From: Mycoplasmatota bacterium | Lineage (GTDB): Bacteria; Bacillota_I; Bacilli_A; RF39; UBA660 | Length of the DNA stretch: 38,253 nt | Assembly: GCA_022774645.1 (NCBI GenBank) | Contig: JALFKQ010000014.1 | Coordinates: 66,283-104,535 of the forward strand | Direction of reading: 5' to 3' | In this document: in pieces, positions 25,786 to 33,350 of the stretch | Layout: each line of letters starts with the position of its first letter | Position numbering within the stretch: position 1 is the first letter of the stretch | Program-made: the position numbers and the translations under genes | Notes under the pieces: generated by a model | The model's database searches: none | What the model was told of the DNA's origin: nothing | The model's input: only the letters and a program-made list of their open reading frames with translations

Positions 25786-27115
25786 TATTATTTTCCTCCT
25801 TTATAATCTTTTTAAGTTCTATTTCTTTATCAAAACAAACCATAGAGAATATCTTACCAGTTGTTTTATTTTTTAATATATCACTAAGTTTACTAATATC
25901 ACTTACAAGTAATATTTTATCTTTATTAATACCAGCATATTCCATTCTAACCATCATATCGTAGCAGAACTTACCAATTAAAACAATATTTTTAATAGAA
26001 GCATCATTTAAACTTTCAAAATCAATATCCCATATCCAAGATATATCATTTTCAGTATATCTACGACTAGAAGAATCAAATCCAAGTATAATAGTCTTAT
26101 CTCCATCTTGATGTAATATATAATCAAGAGATTGTTTATAACTCAAATTATTTTCATTTTTACTTACAAGCATTTGCCATTTTCTATTATCAAAATCATA
26201 TATTTCAAGTCTTTTAGTTTTAATATTTTCATCATTAATAACTTTTAAAATATTTTCATCACTTAAACCAATTGATTTACTAAGAGCATAACACCCAGTT
26301 ACAAAATAAACAGTATATAAGAAATTAGAAGGTAAGTTAACATCATTATTATTAATCTTAATCTTCTTATTATCTACATCTATATCAGTAGCAAAATAAT
26401 CTGGATTACCACGATTAAAATGATATTTAGGACAATTATATGAACCAATGTGACCATATTGATAATAATCATATTCTAATTTAGAATGACATATTGGACA
26501 ATAAGCAGCATCTAAATTATTAATATTACTCTTTCTTGAATAATCATTTTTATCTATACCATAAGTTATGATAGCTCCTTTATGATTAATTCTAAGTCTA
26601 TTAACAAAAGGATCATCTACATTTATAATAAGATTTGTTCCATTAGGAATCGCATTCTTAATTGCATTATATATATTTTCAGGATGAGCATTTCTAGGAG
26701 GCTGATCTCTTGTTATATTAGTAACCATTAAATGGGTAGGTCTAATATATTCAAAAATATATTTCATAAATTGTTCATCTAATTCCATAAGTAATATATC
26801 GGCTTTAAGTTTACCAAATAAACTAGAATTGTTAAGTATTAGAGAAGCTATCCCATTAATAGTGTTACTTCCTTCCTTATTATAAACAACCTTATAATTA
26901 TTTTTAGTAAGTATATTATACATAAGTTCAGTTGAAGAACTCTTACCACTAGAACCAGTAATACCAACAACATATTTTGGTAACTTTATTTTCTTTAAAA
27001 TATTCTTATCAAGCTTTCTTGCTATTCTTCCTCCAATAACACTACCAGCATGACCAGTTAACTTACTTAACTTATTAACTACTTTACAAGTAAGTATAAC
27101 AATAAATCTCCACAT
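25778..27115 (-). CDS. MurT-like Mur ligase domain protein
   Basis: This 445-residue protein has an N-terminal hydrophobic segment (2-20), a Mur-ligase ATP loop GITGSSGKSS (51-60), ELDEQ (111-115), NITRDQ (133-138) and a MurT-type zinc ribbon insert with Cys206-x2-Cys209 and Cys228. The fourth ribbon position is Tyr231 next to His232. The C-terminal DUF1727 part keeps the DISWIWDIDFE signature, but the usual KNPAG element reads KNENN. MurT activates the stem glutamate of lipid II with ATP for amidation by GatD-derived ammonia. I chose the ATG at 27115, 6 bases after AGGTGA; an ATG at 27118 and a GTG at 27124 are in frame. It overlaps the gatD-like gene by 8 bases. Confidence 0.78.
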   Translation of the reverse strand: MWRFIVILTCKVVNKLSKLTGHAGSVIGGRIARKLDKNILKKIKLPKYVVGITGSSGKSSSTELMYNILTKNNYKVVYNKEGSNTINGIASLILNNSSLFGKLKADILLMELDEQFMKYIFEYIRPTHLMVTNITRDQPPRNAHPENIYNAIKNAIPNGTNLIINVDDPFVNRLRINHKGAIITYGIDKNDYSRKSNINNLDAAYCPICHSKLEYDYYQYGHIGSYNCPKYHFNRGNPDYFATDIDVDNKKIKINNNDVNLPSNFLYTVYFVTGCYALSKSIGLSDENILKVINDENIKTKRLEIYDFDNRKWQMLVSKNENNLSYKQSLDYILHQDGDKTIILGFDSSSRRYTENDISWIWDIDFESLNDASIKNIVLIGKFCYDMMVRMEYAGINKDKILLVSDISKLSDILKNKTTGKIFSMVCFDKEIELKKIIKEENNND

Positions 27116-27169
27116 CATAATCACCTAACTATATTATATAACATTTTTATGAATTTATAAATATCCCAC

Positions 27170-27198
27170 TTGAAAAAGCATTATCCTTATGTTAAAAT
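27170..27198 (+). promoter_or_regulatory. promoter of tRNA-Glu
   Basis: TTGAAA (27170-27175), a 17-base spacer and TAAAAT (27193-27198) with a preceding TGT. Confidence 0.6.
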
Positions 27199-27215
27199 TA
27201 ATTTGTTCTTTATGT

Positions 27216-27291
27216 GGCCCATTGGTGAAATGGTTAACACATCGCCCTCTCAAGGCGACATTCAAGGGTTCAAATCCCTTATGGGTCACCA
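27216..27291 (+). tRNA. tRNA-Glu (anticodon CUC)
   Basis: The 76-base cloverleaf has acceptor GGCCCAT/ATGGGTC (one G-U pair), a D arm GTG/CAC, anticodon stem TCGCC/GGCGA with loop CTCTCAA, T arm AAGGG/CCCTT with loop TTCAAAT, and an encoded ACCA end. The anticodon at the centre of the loop is CTC, reading GAG. The sequence is otherwise typical of tRNA-Glu, which normally carries UUC in AT-rich Firmicutes. Confidence 0.93.
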
Positions 27292-27302
27292 AATAACAAA
27301 TT

Positions 27303-27330
27303 AATCCCTTTTATAGGGATTTTTATTTTA
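27303..27330 (+). terminator. terminator of tRNA-Glu
   Basis: The stem AATCCCT/AGGGATT with loop TTTAT is followed by a T-rich tract. Confidence 0.8.
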
Positions 27331-27720
27331 ATAAGAAATAACAAAGTGATGTTAATATATCATGAATATAGTCTGAGTAAAAACAATTTACAAAACAATT
27401 AAAACATATAACATTAAATTTTTATTTTTCAAATTAAAAATCTTTTTTATTCATAAAATCACCACCTTTACTAAAAATAAAGATGTAACACCCAACCTAA
27501 ACACTTTAAAAGTTAAAATAACATAAAGTGTAAAATACTGCAAATTGGCTATTTTTAAATTTTAGTTGTAAAGTGATATTTAAAATTATAAATATGTAAA
27601 ATAAATATTTTAAAAAATTAAATTATTAAATATAGAGTATATATTAAAATTAATATTTGGTTAAATAATACAAAATTGTATTATTTTTTTTATATTGTAA
27701 ATAATAAATATAGGTGACAT
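27331..27720. other. 390-base AT-rich intergenic stretch
   Basis: No gene of ordinary size is visible on either strand. It contains a strong ribosome-binding-site-like AAAGGTGGTGA on the minus strand ahead of a six-codon minigene (27434-27454, MNKKDF). It also has a 7-bp inverted repeat ACACTTT/AAAGTGT (27501-27507 and 27525-27531) and a hairpin terminator at 27664-27692. I could not identify a convincing sigma-G promoter for the spoVA operon. Confidence 0.5.
27664..27692 (+). terminator. hairpin with T run upstream of spoVAC
   Basis: A perfect 10-bp stem AATAATACAA/TTGTATTATT with a 2-base loop is followed by a T tract. No gene precedes it on the plus strand after the tRNA terminator, so it may insulate spoVAC or regulate its leader. 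Confidence 0.6.
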
Positions 27721-28155
27721 ATGAATAAAAAAGAATATAAGAAAATAGTTGAAAAAAATATTCAAAAAGAAAGTCCTAGTAAAAATATTTTAATAGCATT
27801 TTTTAGTGGAGGAGTAGCAGGGTTATTTGCAGAACTTATAACTAACTACTATATAGGATGGTTTAATTTAAATATAAGTGATGCATACTTAATGACATTT
27901 ATTACATTTGTAACAATAGGAGCAGTACTTACAGGATTTGGAATATTTGATAAAATTCTTAGTATCGTAAAATGTGGTCTTATAGTGCCAGCAAGTGGAT
28001 TTGCTAATACAATGACAAGTAGTGCGATGGACACAAGAAAAGAAGGATTTATTAAAGGAATAGGAGCAAGTATATTTAAACTTGCAGGAAGTATAATTCT
28101 TTATGGAGTAATATTTGGAATAATATTTGGATATATAAGGAGCATAATACTATGA
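27721..28155 (+). CDS. spoVAC: stage V sporulation protein AC
   Basis: SpoVAC is an inner-membrane channel component that moves Ca-dipicolinate into the forespore and out during germination. The 144-residue protein has a charged N-terminus (MNKKEYKKIVEKN) and several hydrophobic helices, with the family segments FFSGGVAGLFAE, VLTGFGIFDKI and PASGFANTMTSSAMD. Its length is normal. Start ATG 27721 has TAGGTGA upstream. It overlaps spoVAD by 4 bases and forms the three-gene core spoVAC-AD-AE. In spore formers this operon is read by sigma-G, but no clear sigma-G site could be assigned here. Confidence 0.94.
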   Translation: MNKKEYKKIVEKNIQKESPSKNILIAFFSGGVAGLFAELITNYYIGWFNLNISDAYLMTFITFVTIGAVLTGFGIFDKILSIVKCGLIVPASGFANTMTSSAMDTRKEGFIKGIGASIFKLAGSIILYGVIFGIIFGYIRSIIL

Positions 28156-29126
28156 CAAATTACTATGATAATGTATATATAAATAACAAATATTCACTAT
28201 TAGCATCAACTAAGTATAATCCTATTGTTAAAAATACAGTTGATAATTGCATAAATGATTATTATATAAAAGAAAAAACTATTGAACTTGCAGAAGCTAA
28301 ATATCAAGAAATAACAATTGATGGATTATTAAAGAAAAGTAAAATTAAATCAAAAAATATAAATTTATTAATATCTTCAGACTTACAAAATCAAAATTTA
28401 GCATCTACCTTATCAGCCACTAAATTTAGTATTCCATATCTTGGAATATACAGTGCTTGTGCTTCTTTTACGGAAGGATTACTAATTGGAAGTGAACTAA
28501 TTAATAATAAAAATAAAAATGCAATAATAACAGTTTCATCTCATAATTTAGTAAGTGAGAAACAATTTAGATTTCCAGTTGAATATGGAGCAATTAGGAA
28601 GATGGTTAATACAAGTACATCTACTGGTAGTATAAGTGTATTAATATCGAATACAGAATCAAACATTAAAGTTGAATCATCGACAATCGGGAAGGTAATA
28701 ACAATGGGGCATACTGATGCAAATGATATGGGAAGTGCAATGGCTCCATCTTGTGCTGAAACTTTATATAATCATTTAAAAGACACAAATAGAACAATTG
28801 ACTATTACGATTTAGTATTAACTGGAGATCTTGGAATATATGGCTTAAAAATAATGAAAGAGTATTACAAAAAGAAATTTAAAATAGATATTAGTAATAA
28901 AAATATAATAGATTCAGGAAGTATTTATTATACAGATGATAATATTTATGCTGGAGCAAGTGGACCTTTATGTTTACCAATAATATTTTTTGATTATATA
29001 CTAAAACAAAATAAATATAAAAAGATATTGTTAATTGCAACTGGATCTCTTCATTCGGTTCTAAGTTCTAATTTAAAATTAGAGATGCCTGGAATAAGTC
29101 ACGCGGTAAGTGTGGAGGTGAAATAG
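28152..29126 (+). CDS. spoVAD: stage V sporulation protein AD
   Basis: SpoVAD is a cytosolic-face, thiolase-fold protein that binds dipicolinic acid and is needed for its uptake into spores. The 324-residue protein contains the family segments YSACASFTEGLLIG, VEYGAIRKMVNTSTSTGS, MGHTDANDMGSAMAPS, LTGDLGIYG and GASGPLCLP. It retains Cys in the YSACAS segment, but SpoVAD is not considered a thiolase enzyme. The start overlaps spoVAC by 4 bases (ATGA) and the stop overlaps spoVAE by 1 base, so the trio is translationally coupled. Confidence 0.95.
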   Translation: MTNYYDNVYINNKYSLLASTKYNPIVKNTVDNCINDYYIKEKTIELAEAKYQEITIDGLLKKSKIKSKNINLLISSDLQNQNLASTLSATKFSIPYLGIYSACASFTEGLLIGSELINNKNKNAIITVSSHNLVSEKQFRFPVEYGAIRKMVNTSTSTGSISVLISNTESNIKVESSTIGKVITMGHTDANDMGSAMAPSCAETLYNHLKDTNRTIDYYDLVLTGDLGIYGLKIMKEYYKKKFKIDISNKNIIDSGSIYYTDDNIYAGASGPLCLPIIFFDYILKQNKYKKILLIATGSLHSVLSSNLKLEMPGISHAVSVEVK

Positions 29127-29476
29127 TGAATTACATTTTATCGTTTCTATTCTGTGGAATAGTGTGTGCTATATCCCAACTTGTACTTGAAAAAACAAGA
29201 TGGACACCTGGTCATATGAATACTTTGTTAGTTGTGGTCGGATGTGTTTTATCGGGATTTGGTATATATGATGTTATATTAAAAACATTTCATGCAGGAG
29301 CAAGTATTCCAATTATAAATTTTGGATATTTACTTGTAACCGGTGCTAGTGAAGGATATATTAACAATGGGTTTATTGGACTATTTAAAGGATTACTTGT
29401 AAATGCATCAGCTGGTATTAGTTATACAATAGTAATATCATTTATTATAAGCCTACTATTTAAGATTAAAAATTAA
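29126..29476 (+). CDS. spoVAE: stage V sporulation protein AE (AEb form)
   Basis: This 116-residue membrane protein with about four hydrophobic helices has family segments such as FCGIVCAISQLVLEKT, HMNTLLVVVGCVLSGFG and HAGASIPIINFG. With SpoVAC it forms part of the dipicolinate channel. The start is a GTG at 29126 overlapping the spoVAD stop TAG by one base. A terminator follows. Other members found in Bacillus (spoVAA, AB, AEa, AF) are not here, consistent with the reduced three-gene set common in Clostridia and uncultured lineages. Confidence 0.93.
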   Translation: MNYILSFLFCGIVCAISQLVLEKTRWTPGHMNTLLVVVGCVLSGFGIYDVILKTFHAGASIPIINFGYLLVTGASEGYINNGFIGLFKGLLVNASAGISYTIVISFIISLLFKIKN

Positions 29477-29504
29477 AAAAGGAATGACAATTCCTTCTTT
29501 TTTT
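29477..29504 (+). terminator. terminator of the spoVA operon
   Basis: The stem AAGGAAT/ATTCCTT with a GACA loop (29479-29496) is followed by a T-rich run. Confidence 0.8.
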
Positions 29505-29543
29505 GCTATAATTTTTATAGGAATAAAAAGGATAGTGGTTAAT

Positions 29544-30770
29544 ATGGATAATACAAATAATCAAACTACAAATACAGAGGTTAGTACAAATACAACTCCA
29601 GTGCAAAACACAGTATCTGCGCAACCAGTAAATGCAACAGCAGTACAACCACAAGTACAAAGTAATGTAAATGTAAATCCTGTACTTATACAAGAACAAC
29701 AACCAGTTGCACCAGTTCAACAACCTGTGCAACAACCAGTGACACAAGTACAACCTGCACAAGTAGGTTCAGTACCAGTACAACAATCACAACAAGTTAG
29801 CCCAACACCTGTTGCACCAGTTACACCTGAACAATCTGTTCAACCTCAAGTAACTCAACCACAACCAGCTGTAGTTAATCCAGCACCACCAACACCTCCA
29901 ATGACAGAAGTGGCACCAATGCCAGTTACACCAACACAAGAAGAGATAATCTCAACACACAAAAAAACCCACAGTAATACAATATTATTTATAATTGTAA
30001 TTATACTAATATTATTTGTATTATTCATGGATAATATTTTAGATTTTGTTGATAAAAATATAATAAATAAAGTTCCTAATAATCAAAATACATCAGAAAA
30101 TTTATTAAATGGTTTTCTAAAAATAGAAGATAAAACAGGTTATTTAAAAGTTAATAATATAAAATTTTATAATGTTAAAAAAGGTAATGGAACAAATATT
30201 ATATTAAACTATGAGCCATATAAAACAACATCAAAAATAGAAGAAGAGGGTATATATATCGAATTATATAATGCTGATAAAGAAATACTAGATAAGAAAT
30301 TATTTATTGTTGATAAAATTGAAAAAGATGTTGTAAGAACCTATACATATGAAGTAACTAATGATGTATATGCTGATGCATTTTATGCATTAGTTAAAAC
30401 ATATACAGATAAGGAACTATCTTCAACAAAAACATTAACATGTAAATACGAAGTAAATGATAATAATATAACATTAAATTATGTAAATACTTTTGAATTT
30501 ACTAATAATTCACTTACAAAATATAATATTAATAAAGAATTTAGCTATAAAGAAGAAAATGAAACAGTAAATAACTATAAAGAAGAACTTAAAAAAGAAT
30601 ATTTGAATATAACAGATTATAATATACAAAGTGAATACAATGATACATTATTAAAATATAATATAGATTTAAATAATGAAGTAAAAGATTTTAAACCACT
30701 ATATAAAAAAGATACAATAATTACTATAGTTAAAAATAAAGAAAAATTAAAGAAATGGAAATGTGAATAA
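29544..30770 (+). CDS. membrane-anchored protein with long Gln/Pro/Val-rich N-terminal region
   Basis: With the ATG at 29544 the protein has 408 residues. Residues 1 to about 145 are low complexity, rich in Gln, Pro, Thr and Val with repeats like QQPVQQPV, and are probably disordered and cytosolic. One membrane helix (about 147-167, TILFIIVIILILFVLF) follows, then an outer domain of about 240 residues rich in Asn, Lys and Tyr with no motif I recognise. The frame is open upstream to 29484, but that part would overlap a TATAAT at 29507-29512 and the preceding terminator. Its stop overlaps the scpA start by 1 base, so it is the first gene of the scpAB operon. Confidence 0.75.
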   Translation: MDNTNNQTTNTEVSTNTTPVQNTVSAQPVNATAVQPQVQSNVNVNPVLIQEQQPVAPVQQPVQQPVTQVQPAQVGSVPVQQSQQVSPTPVAPVTPEQSVQPQVTQPQPAVVNPAPPTPPMTEVAPMPVTPTQEEIISTHKKTHSNTILFIIVIILILFVLFMDNILDFVDKNIINKVPNNQNTSENLLNGFLKIEDKTGYLKVNNIKFYNVKKGNGTNIILNYEPYKTTSKIEEEGIYIELYNADKEILDKKLFIVDKIEKDVVRTYTYEVTNDVYADAFYALVKTYTDKELSSTKTLTCKYEVNDNNITLNYVNTFEFTNNSLTKYNINKEFSYKEENETVNNYKEELKKEYLNITDYNIQSEYNDTLLKYNIDLNNEVKDFKPLYKKDTIITIVKNKEKLKKWKCE

Positions 30771-31483
30771 TGGATAATTTATTAATAGGGGATTTTGAAG
30801 GTCCACTTGATTTACTACTTCATTTAATAAAAAAATCAAAAATGGAGATATTTGATATTGAAATATCAAAAATAACAGAAGAGTATATAAATTATATTAA
30901 TTCTATGGCAGAACTTAATTTAGATATTGCTAGTGAATATCTAGTTATGGCATCAGAATTAATTGAGATGAAAAGTAAAAAACTTCTTCCAGTAAAAGAA
31001 GAAAAAGAAGAGGAAGAAGATATTAATCCAGAAGAAGAATTAAAAAGAAGATTAATAGAGTATAAAAAGTATAAAGAAAGTACAGAAGTATTTAGAAATC
31101 TTGAAGAAAAAAGAAGTAATTACTTTACTAAATCTCCTGAAAATATAAAAAATTATTCTCTTGAAAAGCTAGAAAATGATGGTAATGTAAGTTTATTTGA
31201 TTTATTAGATGCTTTTCAAAAATTATTAGAGAGAAGAGAAGCTAGTAAACCAAGAAATACAAAAATAGCTAGAAAAGAAATGTCTGTCAAAGAAAGAGTT
31301 ATTAAAATTAGAGATATATTAAAAACAAGAAAAACTGTAAATTTTGTAGAATTATTTGATGATTTTAGTAAACCTTATGTAGTTGTGACATTTCTATCTG
31401 TTCTTGAAATGGTAAAAGGAAGAGAAATAAATATAAAACAAGATAGTAATTTCTCAGAGATATATTTAGAAAGAGTTGATTAA
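30770..31483 (+). CDS. scpA: segregation and condensation protein A
   Basis: ScpA is the kleisin that bridges the SMC heads in the chromosome-condensing SMC-ScpAB complex. The 237-residue protein begins MDNLLIGDFEGPLDLLLHLI, the highly conserved SMC-neck-binding start, then SKITEEYINYI and LVMASELIEMKSKKLLP. A Glu-rich linker and a C-terminal winged helix (VNFVELFDDFSKPYVVVTFLSVLEMVKG) follow. Length is normal. Its ATG overlaps the upstream stop by one base and scpB starts 2 bases after its stop. Confidence 0.96.
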   Translation: MDNLLIGDFEGPLDLLLHLIKKSKMEIFDIEISKITEEYINYINSMAELNLDIASEYLVMASELIEMKSKKLLPVKEEKEEEEDINPEEELKRRLIEYKKYKESTEVFRNLEEKRSNYFTKSPENIKNYSLEKLENDGNVSLFDLLDAFQKLLERREASKPRNTKIARKEMSVKERVIKIRDILKTRKTVNFVELFDDFSKPYVVVTFLSVLEMVKGREINIKQDSNFSEIYLERVD

Positions 31484-31484
31484 C

Positions 31485-32048
31485 ATGAATTATAAAGCAA
31501 TAGTAGAAGGATTACTATTTGTTGTTGGTGATGAAGGTATAACAGTAGATGAATTAAAAAAAATATTAGAAACAGACAATGAAACATTAAAACAAACATT
31601 ATTAGAATTAAAAAAAGATTATGAAAAAGCAGATAGGGGGCTTAGAATTGTTTATCTAGGTAATGCTTTTAAACTTACTACAAAAGAAGAACATAGAAAA
31701 TATTATGAAAGCTTAGTAACAGATACTAAAAATAAAGCATTATCAACTGCTGCATTAGAAGTACTTGCAGTAATTGCATATAATGAACCAATAACAAGAC
31801 TTAAAATAGATGAAATAAGGGGAGTTAACTCTTCACAACTAGTAAGAAGATTACTTGCAAGAGGTTTTATAAAAATATGTGGTAAAGATGATTCAATTGG
31901 AAAACCTAATCTTTATAAAACAACAGATGAATTTTTAGATTACTTTGGATTATCATCAAAAAAAGATTTACCTGAAATAATAAATAAAGAAATAGAAAAA
32001 GATGATAATGAAGATTTATATGATTCAATATATAAAGAAAACAATTAG
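31485..32048 (+). CDS. scpB: segregation and condensation protein B
   Basis: ScpB dimers bind the middle of ScpA in the SMC complex. The 187-residue protein starts MNYKAIVEGLLFVVGDEG, matching the family, and has two winged-helix domains with the conserved ALEVLAVIAYNEPITR and EIRGVNSSQLVRRLLARGFI segments and GKPNLYKTTDEFLDYFGL near the end. I chose ATG 31485 over the in-frame TTG at 31476, which would overlap scpA. An acidic tail of about 25 residues follows the second domain. Confidence 0.96.
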   Translation: MNYKAIVEGLLFVVGDEGITVDELKKILETDNETLKQTLLELKKDYEKADRGLRIVYLGNAFKLTTKEEHRKYYESLVTDTKNKALSTAALEVLAVIAYNEPITRLKIDEIRGVNSSQLVRRLLARGFIKICGKDDSIGKPNLYKTTDEFLDYFGLSSKKDLPEIINKEIEKDDNEDLYDSIYKENN

Positions 32049-32095
32049 TAATTGCATTGTCAAACATATTTAAGAGAAATAAAAAGACACGATAT

Positions 32096-32124
32096 TTGAC
32101 ACCAATTATAATTAATAGTAAAAT
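32096..32124 (+). promoter_or_regulatory. consensus promoter close to a start codon
   Basis: TTGACA (32096-32101), a 17-base spacer and TAAAAT (32119-32124). The expected transcription start (about 32131) coincides with the ATG at 32132, so the transcript would be leaderless. Confidence 0.5.
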
Positions 32125-32131
32125 TCACTAT

Positions 32132-32536
32132 ATGAAAAAAGAAATAGTTAATATAATAATTTTATTAGTTGTATGTGTTATAGTATGTGGTTATATATTC
32201 TTTATTAGAACTAACGATGTTAAAATAATAATAGATAATCAGTCACATGATTTAAAAGATATTAATGAGATAGTTGAATTAGCAAAAAAAGAATTTCATA
32301 ATGAAGGTATAAAAGCTAAATTATTATCAATTGAATATCATGAAAAAGATGTTATGGATTTAGAAGAAGAATTAAAAAATGAATTTTCAACTACAGAAGC
32401 AGTAGTGATCAATATTAGATTTAAAACATTTTTAATTACCAATCAATCTTTAAATAGAAATGAAGTGTATACAGATTCTATGCATTTTATAAAAAAAGAT
32501 AGCACATGGAAAATGGTAAACTTTGGACAAGGGTAA
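32132..32536 (+). CDS. small single-pass membrane protein, function unknown
   Basis: With the ATG at 32132 the protein has 134 residues: MKKE, one membrane helix (about 5-25, IVNIIILLVVCVIVCGYIFFI) and an outer domain of about 105 residues. That domain has a beta-rich look and ends in DSTWKMVNFGQG, a closing pattern reminiscent of NTF2-like or lipoprotein domains. The frame extends to a TTG at 32057 with no ribosome binding site, and that extension would cover the TTGACA promoter. There is no clear Shine-Dalgarno before 32132 either. It follows scpB but probably has its own promoter. Confidence 0.6.
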   Translation: MKKEIVNIIILLVVCVIVCGYIFFIRTNDVKIIIDNQSHDLKDINEIVELAKKEFHNEGIKAKLLSIEYHEKDVMDLEEELKNEFSTTEAVVINIRFKTFLITNQSLNRNEVYTDSMHFIKKDSTWKMVNFGQG

Positions 32537-32578
32537 TTTTATAGTTCATATAAATGTTATAGTTTAAGTAAAAAATTT

Positions 32579-32619
32579 AAAAAGATGATCTCAATATTAA
32601 ATTGGAGTCATCTTTTTTA
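32579..32619 (+). terminator. terminator after the small membrane protein gene
   Basis: The stem AAAAGATGA/TCATCTTTT is extended inward by CTCAAT pairing with ATTGGAG (one bulge), and a T run follows. Confidence 0.7.
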
Positions 32620-32667
32620 ATAACTATAATATTCAAAATTAAAACCATAAATATGTTATATTATTTA

Positions 32668-32707
32668 AAATAAAAACCTATAAAGTTTTTTATATTCACT
32701 TTATAGG
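32668..32707 (-). terminator. terminator of the minus-strand gene 32724-33275
   Basis: On the minus strand CCTATAAAG/CTTTATAGG with a 13-base loop is followed by a T tract. Confidence 0.75.
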
Positions 32708-32723
32708 ATTACATCTGAAATAA

Positions 32724-33275
32724 TTATTTTTTAGCAAATCCAATATTTTGTTCATCTACGAACTTATATGTATCTTCAAAATCGCTTTTAGATATTCCAT
32801 ACATATCATTAGAATCAGTAATGTTTATAAATCCACCAGCTGCAATATTCATTTCTGATCCCCATTGTTCTAATGTGATATTGTCTGGTATTTGAACAAA
32901 AACTTGATTTTGACCTTTTGGTTTAAATACTCCTGGAACTTGTTCATCCATTTCATATTTTTTCTTAAATGTAGCATCATCAATAATCCATTCATTAATA
33001 TGTCCGTTATTATCAACCATTATTTCACCATTATCATCAAGCTTTGTAACTACCCATCCTGGAATATTAGTTTTTGGATCAACTGAAACTGTATTTATTT
33101 TTTCTTGTATTTCATTTCCTTCTTGATTAACACTCCAAGAAATAATAGTTTCATTAGGTACACCAGGTCTTGCTATAATTCTTGTGAACTTATATGCTTC
33201 TCTTGGAACCATAGTACCATTGCTGATTCCAGCATTTACATAATCTTTAACATTAACTTTAACATATTCATCCAT
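32724..33275 (-). CDS. conserved-looking protein of unknown function
   Basis: This 183-residue soluble protein has no signal peptide or membrane helix. It starts at an ATG 8 bases after AAGGAG. Distinct segments include a basic, Arg/Pro-rich stretch (about 22-38, YKFTRIIARPGVP), SWSVNQEGNEI, NEWIIDDATFKKKYE and a C-terminal part with EQWGSEMNIAAGGFINIT and MYGISKSDFEDTY. I do not recognise a family. Many Trp, Gly and Asp residues and the lack of low complexity argue for a folded domain. It has its own extended -10 promoter (TGCTATAAT, minus strand, 33299-33304) and terminator, and is divergent from the next gene. Confidence 0.75.
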   Translation of the reverse strand: MDEYVKVNVKDYVNAGISNGTMVPREAYKFTRIIARPGVPNETIISWSVNQEGNEIQEKINTVSVDPKTNIPGWVVTKLDDNGEIMVDNNGHINEWIIDDATFKKKYEMDEQVPGVFKPKGQNQVFVQIPDNITLEQWGSEMNIAAGGFINITDSNDMYGISKSDFEDTYKFVDEQNIGFAKK

Positions 33276-33298
33276 ATCTTTTACTCCTTATTATCTTA

Positions 33299-33304
33299 AT
33301 TATA
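33299..33304 (-). promoter_or_regulatory. extended -10 for the minus-strand unknown gene
   Basis: Minus strand TGCTATAAT, about 20-25 bases upstream of the ATG. The divergent gene has its own TATAAT at 33326-33331. Confidence 0.5.
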
Positions 33305-33350
33305 GCATATTTTATTATAATAATGTATAATTAAATTATAAGGAGAAATA

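Noticed and set aside
29466-29762. Minus-strand open frame rich in Cys, Trp and Leu opposite the Q/P-rich coding region
   Set aside because: It is the mirror of a low-complexity codon pattern on the plus strand, has no ribosome binding site and overlaps the spoVA terminator.
29690-29900. Repeated CAACCAGTT-like units as a possible CRISPR or tandem repeat array
   Set aside because: They are in-frame codon repeats of a Gln/Pro/Val-rich protein segment, with no regular spacers.
32057-32131. TTG start 25 codons upstream of the small membrane protein
   Set aside because: It has no ribosome binding site and covers a consensus TTGACA/TAAAAT promoter. Not fully excluded, as 32132 lacks a Shine-Dalgarno too.
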